DNA of 64,000 bases from Streptomyces sp. YIM 130001. Lineage in GTDB: Bacteria > Actinomycetota > Actinomycetes > Streptomycetales > Streptomycetaceae. The translations under genes were made by a program, and so were the position numbers. The DNA is taken from NCBI RefSeq assembly GCF_003574445.1, contig NZ_KZ984551.1, forward strand, positions 194,262 through 258,261. Direction: 5' to 3'. Under the pieces are notes generated by a model. The model had not been told where the DNA came from. It was given only the letters and a program-made list of their open reading frames with translations, and searched no databases. Position 1 is the stretch's first letter. Each line of letters starts with the position of its first letter. Shown piece by piece: positions 37,855 to 46,917 of the stretch.

Positions 37855-39879
37855 TCACCAGGGATGGACGGCGATGGTGGCGGGGGATGTGCCGTACAGC
37901 TCCCCCACCGTGCGCAGTTCGAACCGGGCCTCGTTCTCGCCCTGTTCGGGCGTGACGTCGGCAGCGAAGAAGGCCTGCTGGCAGGTGGCGCCGAGGAAGC
38001 GCCGGGTGCCGTCGGACAGGACGCGGTGCAGGGCGTCGTAGTGCCGTACCGGCCCGGTCGCGCCGCGCCAGGCGAAGCAGAGTCCGTCGCCGGCGGCCGG
38101 CTCGACGCGTAGTTCGGCGGGGGCTGCCGGTTCCTGCGGGTCGCCGCTTCGCATCGCGAGCGCGCCGAGCCGCCAGGCGACCGCTCCGCTGCCGGTGAGC
38201 CGCACGCCGAGCGCGTGCACCGTGCCTGTGAGGCCGGTAAGGCGCACGGTCGAGGTGGTCCAGTCGCCACCGGAGGTGTGCTCCACCGGCAGATACGTGT
38301 AGGGGTGGGGCTCGCCGGGGGCCTCGGGTTCGCCCGTGGCGACGGCGAGTTCGAGCGCGACGCGGCCCGTGTCGGTGCGGTGGGTGAGTTCGACGACCGT
38401 GCCCTCGGTGAGCGACAGGCGGGTGGCGTACAGGTCCAGCGTCACGGGTGCGTCGAGTGCGCCGTCGACGAGCAGGCTGCTGCCGCCGTGCCAGGCGTCG
38501 GCGAAGTCGAAGGCGGCCTCCGGACGGGTGCCTTCGGTACGCAGGACCCACTGGCGGGACGGCATGCGGTCCTGCAGGCCGAGATGGTTCCAGGGTGTCT
38601 TCGAGGTGATCTCGCCGTTCTCGTACCAGCGCAGCCCGTGGCCGGTGTTGAAGGCGGTGGCGAACGGCAGGGCGTCGACGGTGGACCGGTCGGCGACGGC
38701 GAGCGCGGGCGCGCGCCACGGGTCGTCGGTGTCGGGGCGTGACGGATCGAGTGAACGGCCGCTCCAGAAGCGGGCGTCGGCGGCGTGGAACTGCTCGGGA
38801 GTGCGGTCCTCGGGCAGGTGGTTGCGGGTCCACTCGGGCCGATAGAAGCCGAGGGACGCCGTGTGGTCCCTATCGGACGGCAGGAGGGCGTCCCAGTCGA
38901 CGGACTTGTCCCAGCCGTCGCCCTCCACGTCGACTCCGGCCCACAACTCGTAGCGGCCGCGGTCGAGTCGTCCGGCGAGCCGGCCGGAGGAGGTGAGGTC
39001 CTGCGGCGTCCAGTTGAAGTTCAGGAACATGCTGCTCGCGGCCTCGAAGAACGGCTGGTTGCGGTCGTTGAGCGCATCCTGCCAGTTCACCGAGCCGTCG
39101 ACGGTCATGGAGTCGTACCAGCACACCCGCCCGCCGTGTTCCGCGCCGAGCCGCTTCAGCTCGGCGACGAAGGCGGTCATGTCGGCGGCGAGCTCTTGGT
39201 CGCCGCCGTCGGTCTCCGCGTTGATGAACCAGCCGTCGAAGCCGTACGCGGCGGCGACGGCGGCCAGCCGGTCGGCGATCGGGAAGTGCCCCTCGGAGTC
39301 CTTCTGGACCAGGTCGCGGGTCCACTGCAGGTCGCCGTCGTACGCCACCGGGGGCAGGAACACCGAGCCGAGGACGGGCACCCCGTGCCGGTGGGCGGCG
39401 TCCACGACCGGCGCGTTGGGTGCGACGATCAGGCCCTCCGCGGACGAGCCGCCCCAGAAGACCAGTTCGTCGACGTAGCCCCAGTGGGTGGTGGCGTAGT
39501 AGTCGGCGGTGGGCGAGCCCTGGGCGGGGTTGGCCGCGGTGTCGGCGAACGAGACCAGGGACTGGATGCGGGCCTGGTCGGCACGGGCGGTGGGGTTCAC
39601 CGGGGTCGGGGTGAAGCGCCGGGCGAGGGGCACGGCCGCGCGGTTCGAGGCCAGGTCCGGGTCGTCTTCCGCGCGCCATGTCTTCAGGCTCCGCCAGGTG
39701 ATTCCGTCACCTGGGCTGCCGTCCGGCAGCGAGTCCGGGTACCAGTACGAGGCGTACGGCTGACCGGGCAGCGCGGCGCGAGCCCCGGGTGCCGCCGACG
39801 CGGCGGTGGGTACGAAGGGGGCGGTGAGGGCCGCGGCGGAGGCCACGAGGACGGTTCGTCTGCTGGGCCGGTGGGGCAT
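37855..39879 (-). CDS. Endo-beta-N-acetylglucosaminidase, GH85, exported
   Basis: A 674-residue enzyme that cleaves the chitobiose core of N-glycans, leaving one GlcNAc on the protein. SRRTVLVASAAALTAPF and the ASA-A region near residue 30 make a Tat signal. The GH85 catalytic pair is N220 and E222 in GFDGWFINAETDGG, the substrate-assisted Asn-x-Glu. QPYASYWYPDSLPDG and HWGYVDELVFWGGS are other conserved parts. After residue about 400 come beta-sandwich domains (galactose-binding-like, then Fn3-like to the C-terminus). GGAG lies nine bases before ATG 39879. Confidence 0.9.
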   Translation of the reverse strand: MPHRPSRRTVLVASAAALTAPFVPTAASAAPGARAALPGQPYASYWYPDSLPDGSPGDGITWRSLKTWRAEDDPDLASNRAAVPLARRFTPTPVNPTARADQARIQSLVSFADTAANPAQGSPTADYYATTHWGYVDELVFWGGSSAEGLIVAPNAPVVDAAHRHGVPVLGSVFLPPVAYDGDLQWTRDLVQKDSEGHFPIADRLAAVAAAYGFDGWFINAETDGGDQELAADMTAFVAELKRLGAEHGGRVCWYDSMTVDGSVNWQDALNDRNQPFFEAASSMFLNFNWTPQDLTSSGRLAGRLDRGRYELWAGVDVEGDGWDKSVDWDALLPSDRDHTASLGFYRPEWTRNHLPEDRTPEQFHAADARFWSGRSLDPSRPDTDDPWRAPALAVADRSTVDALPFATAFNTGHGLRWYENGEITSKTPWNHLGLQDRMPSRQWVLRTEGTRPEAAFDFADAWHGGSSLLVDGALDAPVTLDLYATRLSLTEGTVVELTHRTDTGRVALELAVATGEPEAPGEPHPYTYLPVEHTSGGDWTTSTVRLTGLTGTVHALGVRLTGSGAVAWRLGALAMRSGDPQEPAAPAELRVEPAAGDGLCFAWRGATGPVRHYDALHRVLSDGTRRFLGATCQQAFFAADVTPEQGENEARFELRTVGELYGTSPATIAVHPW

Positions 39880-39910
39880 GCGGGTGTGCTCCGTATCGTT
39901 CGTGGACGGC

Positions 39911-41230
39911 TTACGGTGCGGTGCGCAGGGGGCGCTGGGGCGCGGGTTCGTCGGTGGTGCGGGGCGAAACGTCGAGGGCGCCTGCCTGTTCGGGGGTGAC
40001 CACCTCGGTGATGCCGCGGGCGGCCAGGTGGGCGGGGTCGGTGGCGCGGTCGGCGAGGACGGTGGTGGGCCGGGCACCGTCGGCGGTGAGGCGGGCGAAG
40101 GCCTCGAAGACGGCGCCGCCTGGAGCGCAGACCGAACGCCGAGGCGCGGCGCTCTCGTCGCCGGCGTCGACGATCAGGGCCGTGGTGCGGGGGGCGGCGA
40201 TGTGCCGTCGGTCCCGCTGTTCCGCGACGAGATCCGCGATGGCCCGACCGGCCGGCTTGACCCGGCCGTCGTTGGTGAACAGGCCGAGGCTGTACTCGAG
40301 TTCGGGGAAGTCGGCCAGCGACCGTGACACGTCGTGCGAGCACCACCAGGTGACGCCCCACAGGTCCGGGCAGTCCAGGGCGGCCGTCACGGTCGCGGTG
40401 GTGAAGGTGGCGGCGTGCTCGGCGGAGATCAGCGGGGCCGGGGCGCCGACCTCCTGCAGCCAGACCGGGCGATCCGGCTCCAGGGCCCATGCCTTGGACA
40501 GCTCGACGAGATAGGCGGCGTGCTGTTCGGTGGCCACCCCGGTGCGCCCGTGCCGCTGGGCGGTGCCGTTGAACACCCAGGAGTGCACGGCCGTGAGCGC
40601 GCCGATCCTGGCAGCCTGGGCCGGTGTGAAGGGCTGGTCGTCCTGGTACCAGGCGGCGTCGTAGGCGGCATGCAGATGGAGGCGGCCAGGTGCGCCCTGC
40701 TCACAGGCGTCGAGCAGGGTGCGCAGCCAGTGCTCGGCCTGGTCCACCGTGATGCGGTCCGGGTCGGGGTGCGGTCCAGAGGCGAACTGGTTGACCTCGT
40801 TGCCGAGCGTCATTCCGAGGAAGTGGGGCCGGTCTGCGAGGGCCTCGGCGAGAGTGCGCAGGTACGCGGCCTGCCCGGAGACGACGTCCGGATCGGTGAA
40901 GAGGTTGCGCCGGTGCCAGGTCTGGGTCCATGCGGGCAGGAAGTCGAAGCTGGAGAGGTGGCCCTGAAGGCCGTCGACGTTCACGTCGAGGCCGCGTTCG
41001 GCGGCTGCGTCGACGAGCTGGACGAGCTGGTCGACGGCTGCGGGACGGATCAGGGTGCGGTTGGGCTGGAAGAGCGGCCAGAGCGGGAAGACCCGGATGT
41101 GGTCGAGGCCGAGCCCGGCGATCTGGTCCAGATCGGTGCGTACGGCGTCGAGGTCGAAGTCGAGCCAGTGGTGGAACCAGCCCTGGCTGGGCGTGTAGTT
41201 GACGCCGAAACGCGGCGCGGTGGAACTCAT
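39911..41230 (-). CDS. GH5-family mannosidase, probably subfamily 18-like
   Basis: A 439-residue (beta/alpha)8 glycosidase of clan A. Catalytic acid/base E145 is in GMTLGNEVNQF and nucleophile E260 in VWLQEVGAP. RFGVNYTPSQGWFHHW and GLDHIRVFPLWPLF mark the N-terminus. No signal peptide, so it is cytoplasmic. The resemblance is to GH5_18 enzymes; a Bifidobacterium member splits the Man-beta-1,4-GlcNAc left after N-glycan trimming. In this operon the same job is likely. The ATG at 41230 has no clear ribosome site. Confidence 0.78.
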   Translation of the reverse strand: MSSTAPRFGVNYTPSQGWFHHWLDFDLDAVRTDLDQIAGLGLDHIRVFPLWPLFQPNRTLIRPAAVDQLVQLVDAAAERGLDVNVDGLQGHLSSFDFLPAWTQTWHRRNLFTDPDVVSGQAAYLRTLAEALADRPHFLGMTLGNEVNQFASGPHPDPDRITVDQAEHWLRTLLDACEQGAPGRLHLHAAYDAAWYQDDQPFTPAQAARIGALTAVHSWVFNGTAQRHGRTGVATEQHAAYLVELSKAWALEPDRPVWLQEVGAPAPLISAEHAATFTTATVTAALDCPDLWGVTWWCSHDVSRSLADFPELEYSLGLFTNDGRVKPAGRAIADLVAEQRDRRHIAAPRTTALIVDAGDESAAPRRSVCAPGGAVFEAFARLTADGARPTTVLADRATDPAHLAARGITEVVTPEQAGALDVSPRTTDEPAPQRPLRTAP

Positions 41231-41292
41231 GGAGAAGTGGTGTCCCGAATCTCGTGGTGGTGGTCGGCGGGGCGGGGCCTGTACGTGCGGCG

Positions 41293-42207
41293 TCAGCCCT
41301 TCACCGCTCCCTCGCCGACGCCGCGGAAGAAGAACCGCTGCAGGCAGGCGAAGAGGACGATCAGCGGAAGCACGGCGATGATGGTGCCCGCCGCGACGAG
41401 GCGTTCGTCGTTGGCGAAGGTGCCGTGCAGATAGTTCAGTCCGATGGTCAGGGTGAAGTTCTCCGGGTCGGACAGCACGATCAGCGGCCACAGGAAGTCG
41501 TCCCAGGCGCCCATGAAGGAGAAGATCGCGACGACGGCGAGGGTGCCCTTGACCGCGGGCAGGGCGATACGGACGAAGCGCTGCCAGACGTTGGCGCCGT
41601 CCACGAAGGCCGCTTCCTCCACCTCCTGGGGCAGGTTGAGGAAGGCGTTGCGCATCAGCAGGACGTTGAGCGCGCTGACGCAGCCGGGCAGCAGTACGGC
41701 GATCAGGGTGTTGTTGAGGCCCAGGTCCCGCATGGTCGTGAACTGGGCGATGATGATGCCCTCCACGGGCACCAGCATCGCCAGGATGAAGGCGAGCAGC
41801 ACGGCCTTGCGTCCGCGGTAGCGCATCCGGGCCAGGGCGTAGCCGGCGAGTGCGGCGCCGACGCAGTTGGTCAGCACGTTGGTGACGGCGACCTTCAGCG
41901 AGTTCAGGGCGTAGTCCCATACGGGGATGGTGTCGGCGACCCGGCCGTAGTTCCCGAAGGTCGGGTCGCTGGGCAGGAACTCGGGCGGCGAGCTGAAGAT
42001 GTCCTCGTGCGGCCCCTTGAGCGATGTGGACAGCTGCCACAGGAACGGGCCGACCATCAGGGCGAGTACGGCGATCAGCAGCACGTAGCGCACGGCAAGC
42101 TGCCAGAGCGGGACCCGTTTGCCGTTCTCGTCGGTGATCCGCAGGACCCGGGGGGTGCGCCGCCGTTCGGTCGGCTCGGTGGCAGGGTGCGTGGGCGCGG
42201 TGGTCAC
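41293..42207 (-). CDS. Carbohydrate ABC transporter permease (MalG/UgpE type)
   Basis: A 304-residue permease with six membrane spans and the cytoplasmic EAA loop EEAAFVDGANVWQRFVRI, which docks to the ATPase. The start overlaps the stop of the partner permease by four bases. The cluster has no ATPase gene, so the shared MsiK-type ATPase encoded elsewhere is expected to energise it. Likely imports the oligosaccharide released by the GH85 enzyme. Confidence 0.92.
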   Translation of the reverse strand: MTTAPTHPATEPTERRRTPRVLRITDENGKRVPLWQLAVRYVLLIAVLALMVGPFLWQLSTSLKGPHEDIFSSPPEFLPSDPTFGNYGRVADTIPVWDYALNSLKVAVTNVLTNCVGAALAGYALARMRYRGRKAVLLAFILAMLVPVEGIIIAQFTTMRDLGLNNTLIAVLLPGCVSALNVLLMRNAFLNLPQEVEEAAFVDGANVWQRFVRIALPAVKGTLAVVAIFSFMGAWDDFLWPLIVLSDPENFTLTIGLNYLHGTFANDERLVAAGTIIAVLPLIVLFACLQRFFFRGVGEGAVKG

Positions 42208-43166
42208 GCGTCCTCCTTGCGGTCGGCGCGCAGGACGAGCAGCATCAGCGCGACGGTGACGACGAAGACGACGACGGAGATGGCGGAGGCGTAGCCGACC
42301 CGGCCGGAGAGCCCGGTGCCGACGCGCTGCACGAGCATCACGAGAGTGGTGTCCTCGCCGGCAGGGCCGCCGGTGGGCCCGGCCATCAGGTACACCTCGG
42401 AGAACACCTTGAAGGCGGCCACCGAGGCGAGCGCCCCGACCAGGACCATCGTGGAGCGGACCGCGGGCACGGTGACGGTGAGGAAGCGGCGTACCGCGCC
42501 CGCTCCGTCGACCGCGGCCGCTTCGTGCAGCTCACGCGGCACGTTCGCGAGCGCGGCCAGATAAATGATCATGTAGTAGCCGAGGCCCTTCCAGACCGTC
42601 ACGCCCATCGCGCTGAACAGCAGCAGCCACTGGTCACTGAGGAAGCCGACCTTGCCGACACCGACCGCTTCCAGTACGGCGTTGACGAGCCCGCGGTCGT
42701 CCAGCATCCAGACCCAGATCAGGCCGACCACCACGATGGAGGCGACCACCGGGGTGTAGAACGCGGAGCGGAAGAAGGTGATGCCGGGGATGTGCTTCTG
42801 CACCAGCATGGCGAGCAGCAGCGGCAGCAGTACCAGGGCGGGGACGACGACGAGGACGTACAGGGTGCTGTTGCGCAGGCCGATCCAGAACATGTCGTCG
42901 TGCAGCAGTTCACGGAAGTTGGCGAGTCCGACGAACTCGCCGGGGATCAGGGTCCGCTTGTCCGTGAACGCGTTGACCAGGGTGCTCAGGAACGGATACA
43001 GGATGAACACGCCGATGACGAGCAGTCCGGGCGCCGCGAACAGCCAGGGGCTGGCCGGTAGTTGACGTCTGATCCGGCGCTCGGGACGGCCGCCCGTACT
43101 GTGCTGGGCAGAGTCCTCGGCGGTCGGGTCCGGGGAGGTCGCCCGGGTGGCGGTGGGGGTCTTCAT
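42204..43166 (-). CDS. Carbohydrate ABC transporter permease (MalF/UgpA type)
   Basis: A 320-residue permease with a short polar N-terminus and six spans. Its EAA loop reads LHEAAAVDGAGAVRRFLTVTVP. It follows the binding-protein gene by 11 bases and overlaps the second permease by four, so the three are co-translated. Together they make a CUT1-type importer. Confidence 0.92.
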   Translation of the reverse strand: MKTPTATRATSPDPTAEDSAQHSTGGRPERRIRRQLPASPWLFAAPGLLVIGVFILYPFLSTLVNAFTDKRTLIPGEFVGLANFRELLHDDMFWIGLRNSTLYVLVVVPALVLLPLLLAMLVQKHIPGITFFRSAFYTPVVASIVVVGLIWVWMLDDRGLVNAVLEAVGVGKVGFLSDQWLLLFSAMGVTVWKGLGYYMIIYLAALANVPRELHEAAAVDGAGAVRRFLTVTVPAVRSTMVLVGALASVAAFKVFSEVYLMAGPTGGPAGEDTTLVMLVQRVGTGLSGRVGYASAISVVVFVVTVALMLLVLRADRKEDA

Positions 43167-43177
43167 GACGCGGCGGC

Positions 43178-44461
43178 TCAGCTCTGCTTCAGCAGGCGGT
43201 CACAGGTCTTGACAGCGTTGTCCAGTGCCGCCTTCGGGCTCTGCTTGCCCTGCAGGGCCTTGGCCACCTCGTTCTTGAGCTCGACCTTCATCTGCTCGCT
43301 GAACAGCACCGGTGTGTAGTTCTCCGCCGTCTTCAGGGACTCGGCGGCGGCGATCCTGACCTTTGTCTCGTCGGTGCCGTCCTGCTTGCTGAAGTACGGG
43401 TCGTCCAGGGAGCCACGGGTGCTCGGGAAGACGGCGACCTGCTCGGCGAACTGCATCTGCCGGGTCTTGTCCGTCACGAAGTGCGCGAAGGCGACGGACG
43501 CGGGCTTCTGCTTCGTCTGGGAGTTCACCATCACGCCCATGACGTACATGTTGGCCTTGCCGGTGCTGCTGATCTGGTCGGTGATGCCGATGTTCTTGTA
43601 CAGACTCGGGGCGTCCTTCTTGAAGTTCTCCAGGTCGAGGGCGCTGCCCGGGTTCATCGCCACGGACTGGGTCAGGAACTTGTGGCCCGCCGACTCCGGG
43701 GTCGCGGTCAGCGCCTGCCCGTCGAGGCCCTTCGCGTCGTACAACTTCTTGTAGCGGGTGAGGAGTTCGACGCCCTTGGCGTCGTTGAAGGTGAAGCCGG
43801 TGCCTTCCTTGTTCATCAGCGGGACGCCGTAGCGGCCGAAGTCCTCGATGGCCGGGACGTTGGCGAGGGCGGCGACCTTGCCCTTGCTGTTCTTCGCCAG
43901 CTCGGTGCCCGCGTCGAAGACGTCGTCGTACGTCTTCGGGGGCTTGTCCGGGTCGAGTCCGGCGTCCTCGAAGAGCTTCTTGTTGTAGAAGACCGGGCCG
44001 GTGTTCAGGTACCAGGGGAAGGCGAACGTGCCGTCCGTGCCCGGTATTTGATGGCTCTTCCAGGCGCCGTCCAGGTACTCCTTGCGGTACTTCGACGCGG
44101 CCTCGTCGAGGTCGAGGGCGAGGCCGGCCTTGGCGAGCGGGGCGACCAGGTCCGGGGAGACGTTGACGACGTCGGGCAGGGTGCCGCCCGCCGCGTCGGC
44201 GCTGATCTTGTCGGCGTATCCCTCGGCCGGCCGGTCGACCCACTCCACCTCGGTGCCGGGGTTCTTCTTCTCGAAGTCGGCGATGACCCCGTTGAAGTAG
44301 TCCTTGAACTCCGCCTTCAGGTTCCAGGTCTGGAAGGTGATCTTGCCCTCGACCTTGCCGGAGGCGTCGCTCGACCCGGAGTCGGAACCGCCGCAGGCGC
44401 TGAGTGGCAGGACGGTGGCGAGTGCGGCGGCAGTGGCGAGGGCCCTGCGGGAGATACGCAC
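43178..44461 (-). CDS. Sugar-binding lipoprotein of the ABC importer
   Basis: A 427-residue solute-binding protein. The signal peptide MRISRRALATAAALATVL ends in the lipobox LSAC, giving a diacylglyceryl-Cys anchored protein. The mature domain has the family 1 fold: FQTWNLKAEFKDYFNGVI, FAFPWYLNTGPVFYNKKLF, MNKEGTGFTF. First gene of the glycan operon, facing the lacI gene across an inverted-repeat region. Confidence 0.93.
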   Translation of the reverse strand: MRISRRALATAAALATVLPLSACGGSDSGSSDASGKVEGKITFQTWNLKAEFKDYFNGVIADFEKKNPGTEVEWVDRPAEGYADKISADAAGGTLPDVVNVSPDLVAPLAKAGLALDLDEAASKYRKEYLDGAWKSHQIPGTDGTFAFPWYLNTGPVFYNKKLFEDAGLDPDKPPKTYDDVFDAGTELAKNSKGKVAALANVPAIEDFGRYGVPLMNKEGTGFTFNDAKGVELLTRYKKLYDAKGLDGQALTATPESAGHKFLTQSVAMNPGSALDLENFKKDAPSLYKNIGITDQISSTGKANMYVMGVMVNSQTKQKPASVAFAHFVTDKTRQMQFAEQVAVFPSTRGSLDDPYFSKQDGTDETKVRIAAAESLKTAENYTPVLFSEQMKVELKNEVAKALQGKQSPKAALDNAVKTCDRLLKQS

Positions 44462-44605
44462 GGTGAACGGCTCCTTAGTTCGGACCAGGCGTGCGGACGG
44501 AAGGGACGCCAGGGCGGTGACGAAGAACCGCCGACTGCGTTCGAAGCAGACCTTGCACGGCGGCCCGGGAGAAAGTCAACAGATTCACCGGCAAAAGCTT
44601 TACTG

Positions 44606-44741
44606 TCTGACACAACTGCAGGTCAGAGCAGCCGTTTTGCGGGATTGCCAGCTCTGACTAATGCGCTTTAGAGTCCCCGACTCAAGCGCATTAGTCAGAC
44701 GGCGCACGCCTCTCGACCGGAGCCGCTCAAAGCCTTACGAT
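44606..44741. promoter_or_regulatory. Divergent regulatory region of the glycan operon and lacI
   Basis: Within this 309-base gap, 16-base arms TCTGACTAATGCGCTT and AAGCGCATTAGTCAGA (44653-44668, 44684-44699) are perfect. Inner arms GAGTC/GACTC surround CCC. CTAATGCGCTTTAG is itself nearly palindromic with a central CpG, as LacI-family sites require. A second TCTGAC...GTCAGA pair lies at 44606-44627. For lacI, TCGACC (44713-44718) and TACGAT (44736-44741) are 17 bases apart. Confidence 0.65.
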
Positions 44742-44770
44742 GCGCAGGACCAACGGGGAAAGGGGCACGG

Positions 44771-45898
44771 GTGGCAGCGAACTCCCCGTCCGCCAGGGAC
44801 ATTCCGCCGTCCCGCCGCACCGCCGCGCGCAGGCCGACGATGAAGGACATAGCCCAGCGGGCCGGAGTCTCGGAGAGCGCAGTCTCGTTCGCGCTCAACG
44901 ACCGCCCAGGGGTGTCCGAGGTAACCCGCGACCGAATCCGGCGCGTGGCCGCGCAGTTGGGCTGGCACCCGAGCACCGCCGCACGGGCGCTGTCCGGGGA
45001 GGGCTCGGCGACGGTCGGCCTCGTGGTGGCCAGACCCGCGCAGACACTCGGCGTCGATTCGTTCTTCCTGCAGTTGATCTCGGGGATCCAGGAGGTGCTC
45101 GCCGAACGCCGACTCGGCCTGCTCTTCCAGGTGGTGGACGACGTCGAGGCCGAGTGCGCGGTCTACCGGCGCTGGTGGGCCGAGCACCGCGTGGACGGCG
45201 TCCTGGTGGTCGATCCGCGGGTCGACGACCCGAGACCTGCCCTGCTCGCCGAACTCGCCCTGCCCGGGGTGGTCATCGGCGGCCTGCCGGGCGACGATCC
45301 GCATGCGGGTCTCTCCCAGATCCGCGCGGACGACGTCGGCGCCATGGCCGCCGTCGTCGGCAGGCTCTACGACCTCGGCCACCGCCGTATCGTGCACATC
45401 GCGGGCCTCGACTCACTCGCCCACACCGAGCGGCGTATCCGCACCCTGCGCGAGGAGGCCGGCCGCCGGGGACTGACCGGCGCCCGGTCGGTCACCACGG
45501 ACTACTCCGACACCGAGGGCGCCACGGTGACCCGCCGCGTCCTGGAGGAGACCGACCCGCCCACCGCCCTGATCTACGACAACGACGTGATGGCCGCCGC
45601 CGGCGCCGCCGTCACCGCGGGGCTCGCCCGCGGCATCCCCACCGACGTGTCGATCGTGTCCTGGGAGGACTCCGTACTCTGCCGCATGGTCCACCCCTGG
45701 CTCACGGCGCTCTCCCGGGACACCCTCGCCTTCGGCCGCCTCGCCGCCCAGGAACTCACCGCCCTGCTCGACGGCGGCCCCGAGCGCACCGTCCAGGTCC
45801 CGCTGCCGGCACTGATCGAACGGGAGAGCACGGGGCTCGTCTCCGGCGGCGGGGGGCAGGCCCCTGCGACTCCCCCGGGTCAGCCGGACGCGTCGTAG
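44771..45898 (+). CDS. LacI-family repressor of the glycan operon
   Basis: A 375-residue regulator. After a polar N-terminal extension of about 20 residues, the LacI HTH follows (TMKDIAQRAGVSESAVSFAL, then NDRPGVSEVTRDRI). The ligand domain is of the periplasmic-binding-protein type (VGLVVARPAQTLGVDSFF, then GHRRIVHIAG). GTG 44771 lies at a suitable site after GGGGCACGG. Likely relieved by a mannose-containing oligosaccharide. Its 3' end overlaps the convergent WYL gene by 19 bases. Confidence 0.9.
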   Translation: MAANSPSARDIPPSRRTAARRPTMKDIAQRAGVSESAVSFALNDRPGVSEVTRDRIRRVAAQLGWHPSTAARALSGEGSATVGLVVARPAQTLGVDSFFLQLISGIQEVLAERRLGLLFQVVDDVEAECAVYRRWWAEHRVDGVLVVDPRVDDPRPALLAELALPGVVIGGLPGDDPHAGLSQIRADDVGAMAAVVGRLYDLGHRRIVHIAGLDSLAHTERRIRTLREEAGRRGLTGARSVTTDYSDTEGATVTRRVLEETDPPTALIYDNDVMAAAGAAVTAGLARGIPTDVSIVSWEDSVLCRMVHPWLTALSRDTLAFGRLAAQELTALLDGGPERTVQVPLPALIERESTGLVSGGGGQAPATPPGQPDAS

Positions 45899-46854
45899 CG
45901 GTCGGCGATCACGGCGGCGCGGTCACGCAACGAGGTGCGCAACCACGGCGGCTCCAGGACCTCCGCATCGGTGGCGAGCTGCCACAGTGCCCATTCGGCG
46001 TGCCTTCGGTCCTGGAAGCTCACCTCGAGCCGCAGCCGTCCGTCCGCTTCCCGTTCTTCGGCGTGCACGGCCAGTGCGGTACCCACCAGCTCCTCCCGCC
46101 GCGCCGCGTCCACCCGCACCAGCACGGTGACTTGGTCGCCGCCGGCCTTGAACCGGATGCTGCGTTCCTGCCAGACCCGGTCCAGATCGACCTCGCCCGG
46201 TCGCTCTGCCGGTTCGGTGAGCTCCTCGGCGGCCAGGACCCGGGACAGGCGGTACGTACGGTCCGCACCGGACCTGGTGGCCAGCAAGTAGCCCTGCTCG
46301 CGCACGGTGATCAGACCGATCGGGTCCAGGGTGCGCCACTTCGGCGGCTGGTCCACGGCCGCGTAGCGGATACGCAGTTTGTGTCCGGCCAGCACCGCGC
46401 CCCTGACCTCGCCCAGGACGGCGTCGGGCACCTCATCGGCGACAAGGCGGCGCGAGAGGAGGTCGGTCTCCGGGTCGACGAGCAAGCGTTGCGCCGCGCC
46501 CGCCGCGGAGTCCCGGTAGCTCTCGGGCAGCGCGTCGACGACCTTGAGCATCGCCGACGCCAGCGCCGAACCGAGACCGAACGCCTGCGCGCCGCGCCGC
46601 GATCCGGCGACCAGCAGGGCCAGCGCCTCTTCGTGGTTCAGACCGGTGAGCTCGGTGCGCAATCCTGGCAGCAAGGCGAAGCCGCCGTGCCGGCCACGCT
46701 CGGCGTAGACCGGGATGCCTGCTGCGGACAGCGCCTCGATGTCGCGCAGCACGGTCCGGGTCGACACCTCGAGCTCGCGGGCGAGCGCGGTCGCGGAGAG
46801 ACGGCCATGCTGTCGCAGCAGCAGTACCAGCGAGACCAACCGGTCGGCGCGCAT
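45880..46854 (-). CDS. YafY-family regulator (HTH_11 plus WYL domain)
   Basis: A 324-residue regulator. The N-terminal winged HTH (RLVSLVLLLRQHGRLSATAL, then ELEVSTRTVLRDIEALSAAG) is typical of YafY. The WYL domain around residues 140-225 reads LRIRYAAVDQPPKWRTLDPI, then GYLLATRSGADRTYRLSRV. A C-terminal WCX region follows. Divergent from a SnoaL-like gene with an imperfect palindrome between them, so that gene is its likely target. ATG 46854 starts the family. Confidence 0.88.
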   Translation of the reverse strand: MRADRLVSLVLLLRQHGRLSATALARELEVSTRTVLRDIEALSAAGIPVYAERGRHGGFALLPGLRTELTGLNHEEALALLVAGSRRGAQAFGLGSALASAMLKVVDALPESYRDSAAGAAQRLLVDPETDLLSRRLVADEVPDAVLGEVRGAVLAGHKLRIRYAAVDQPPKWRTLDPIGLITVREQGYLLATRSGADRTYRLSRVLAAEELTEPAERPGEVDLDRVWQERSIRFKAGGDQVTVLVRVDAARREELVGTALAVHAEEREADGRLRLEVSFQDRRHAEWALWQLATDAEVLEPPWLRTSLRDRAAVIADRYDASG

Positions 46855-46872
46855 GCGAAAAACCTTACCGGG

Positions 46873-46897
46873 ATACGTGACAGGAGGTGTCGTGTAT
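46873..46897. promoter_or_regulatory. Imperfect palindrome in the yafY-like/snoaL-like divergent region
   Basis: ATACGTGACA and TGTCGTGTAT (8 of 10 positions symmetric) flank GGAGG. It is a likely binding site for the WYL regulator. Confidence 0.5.
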
Positions 46898-46917
46898 GCG
46901 TTGCGAGGCTTACCGGC

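Noticed and set aside
37855-40077. N-terminal extension of the GH85 protein beyond 39879
   Set aside because: The Tat signal begins at 39879 with a good ribosome site; the extension is a reading of the GH5 3' end.
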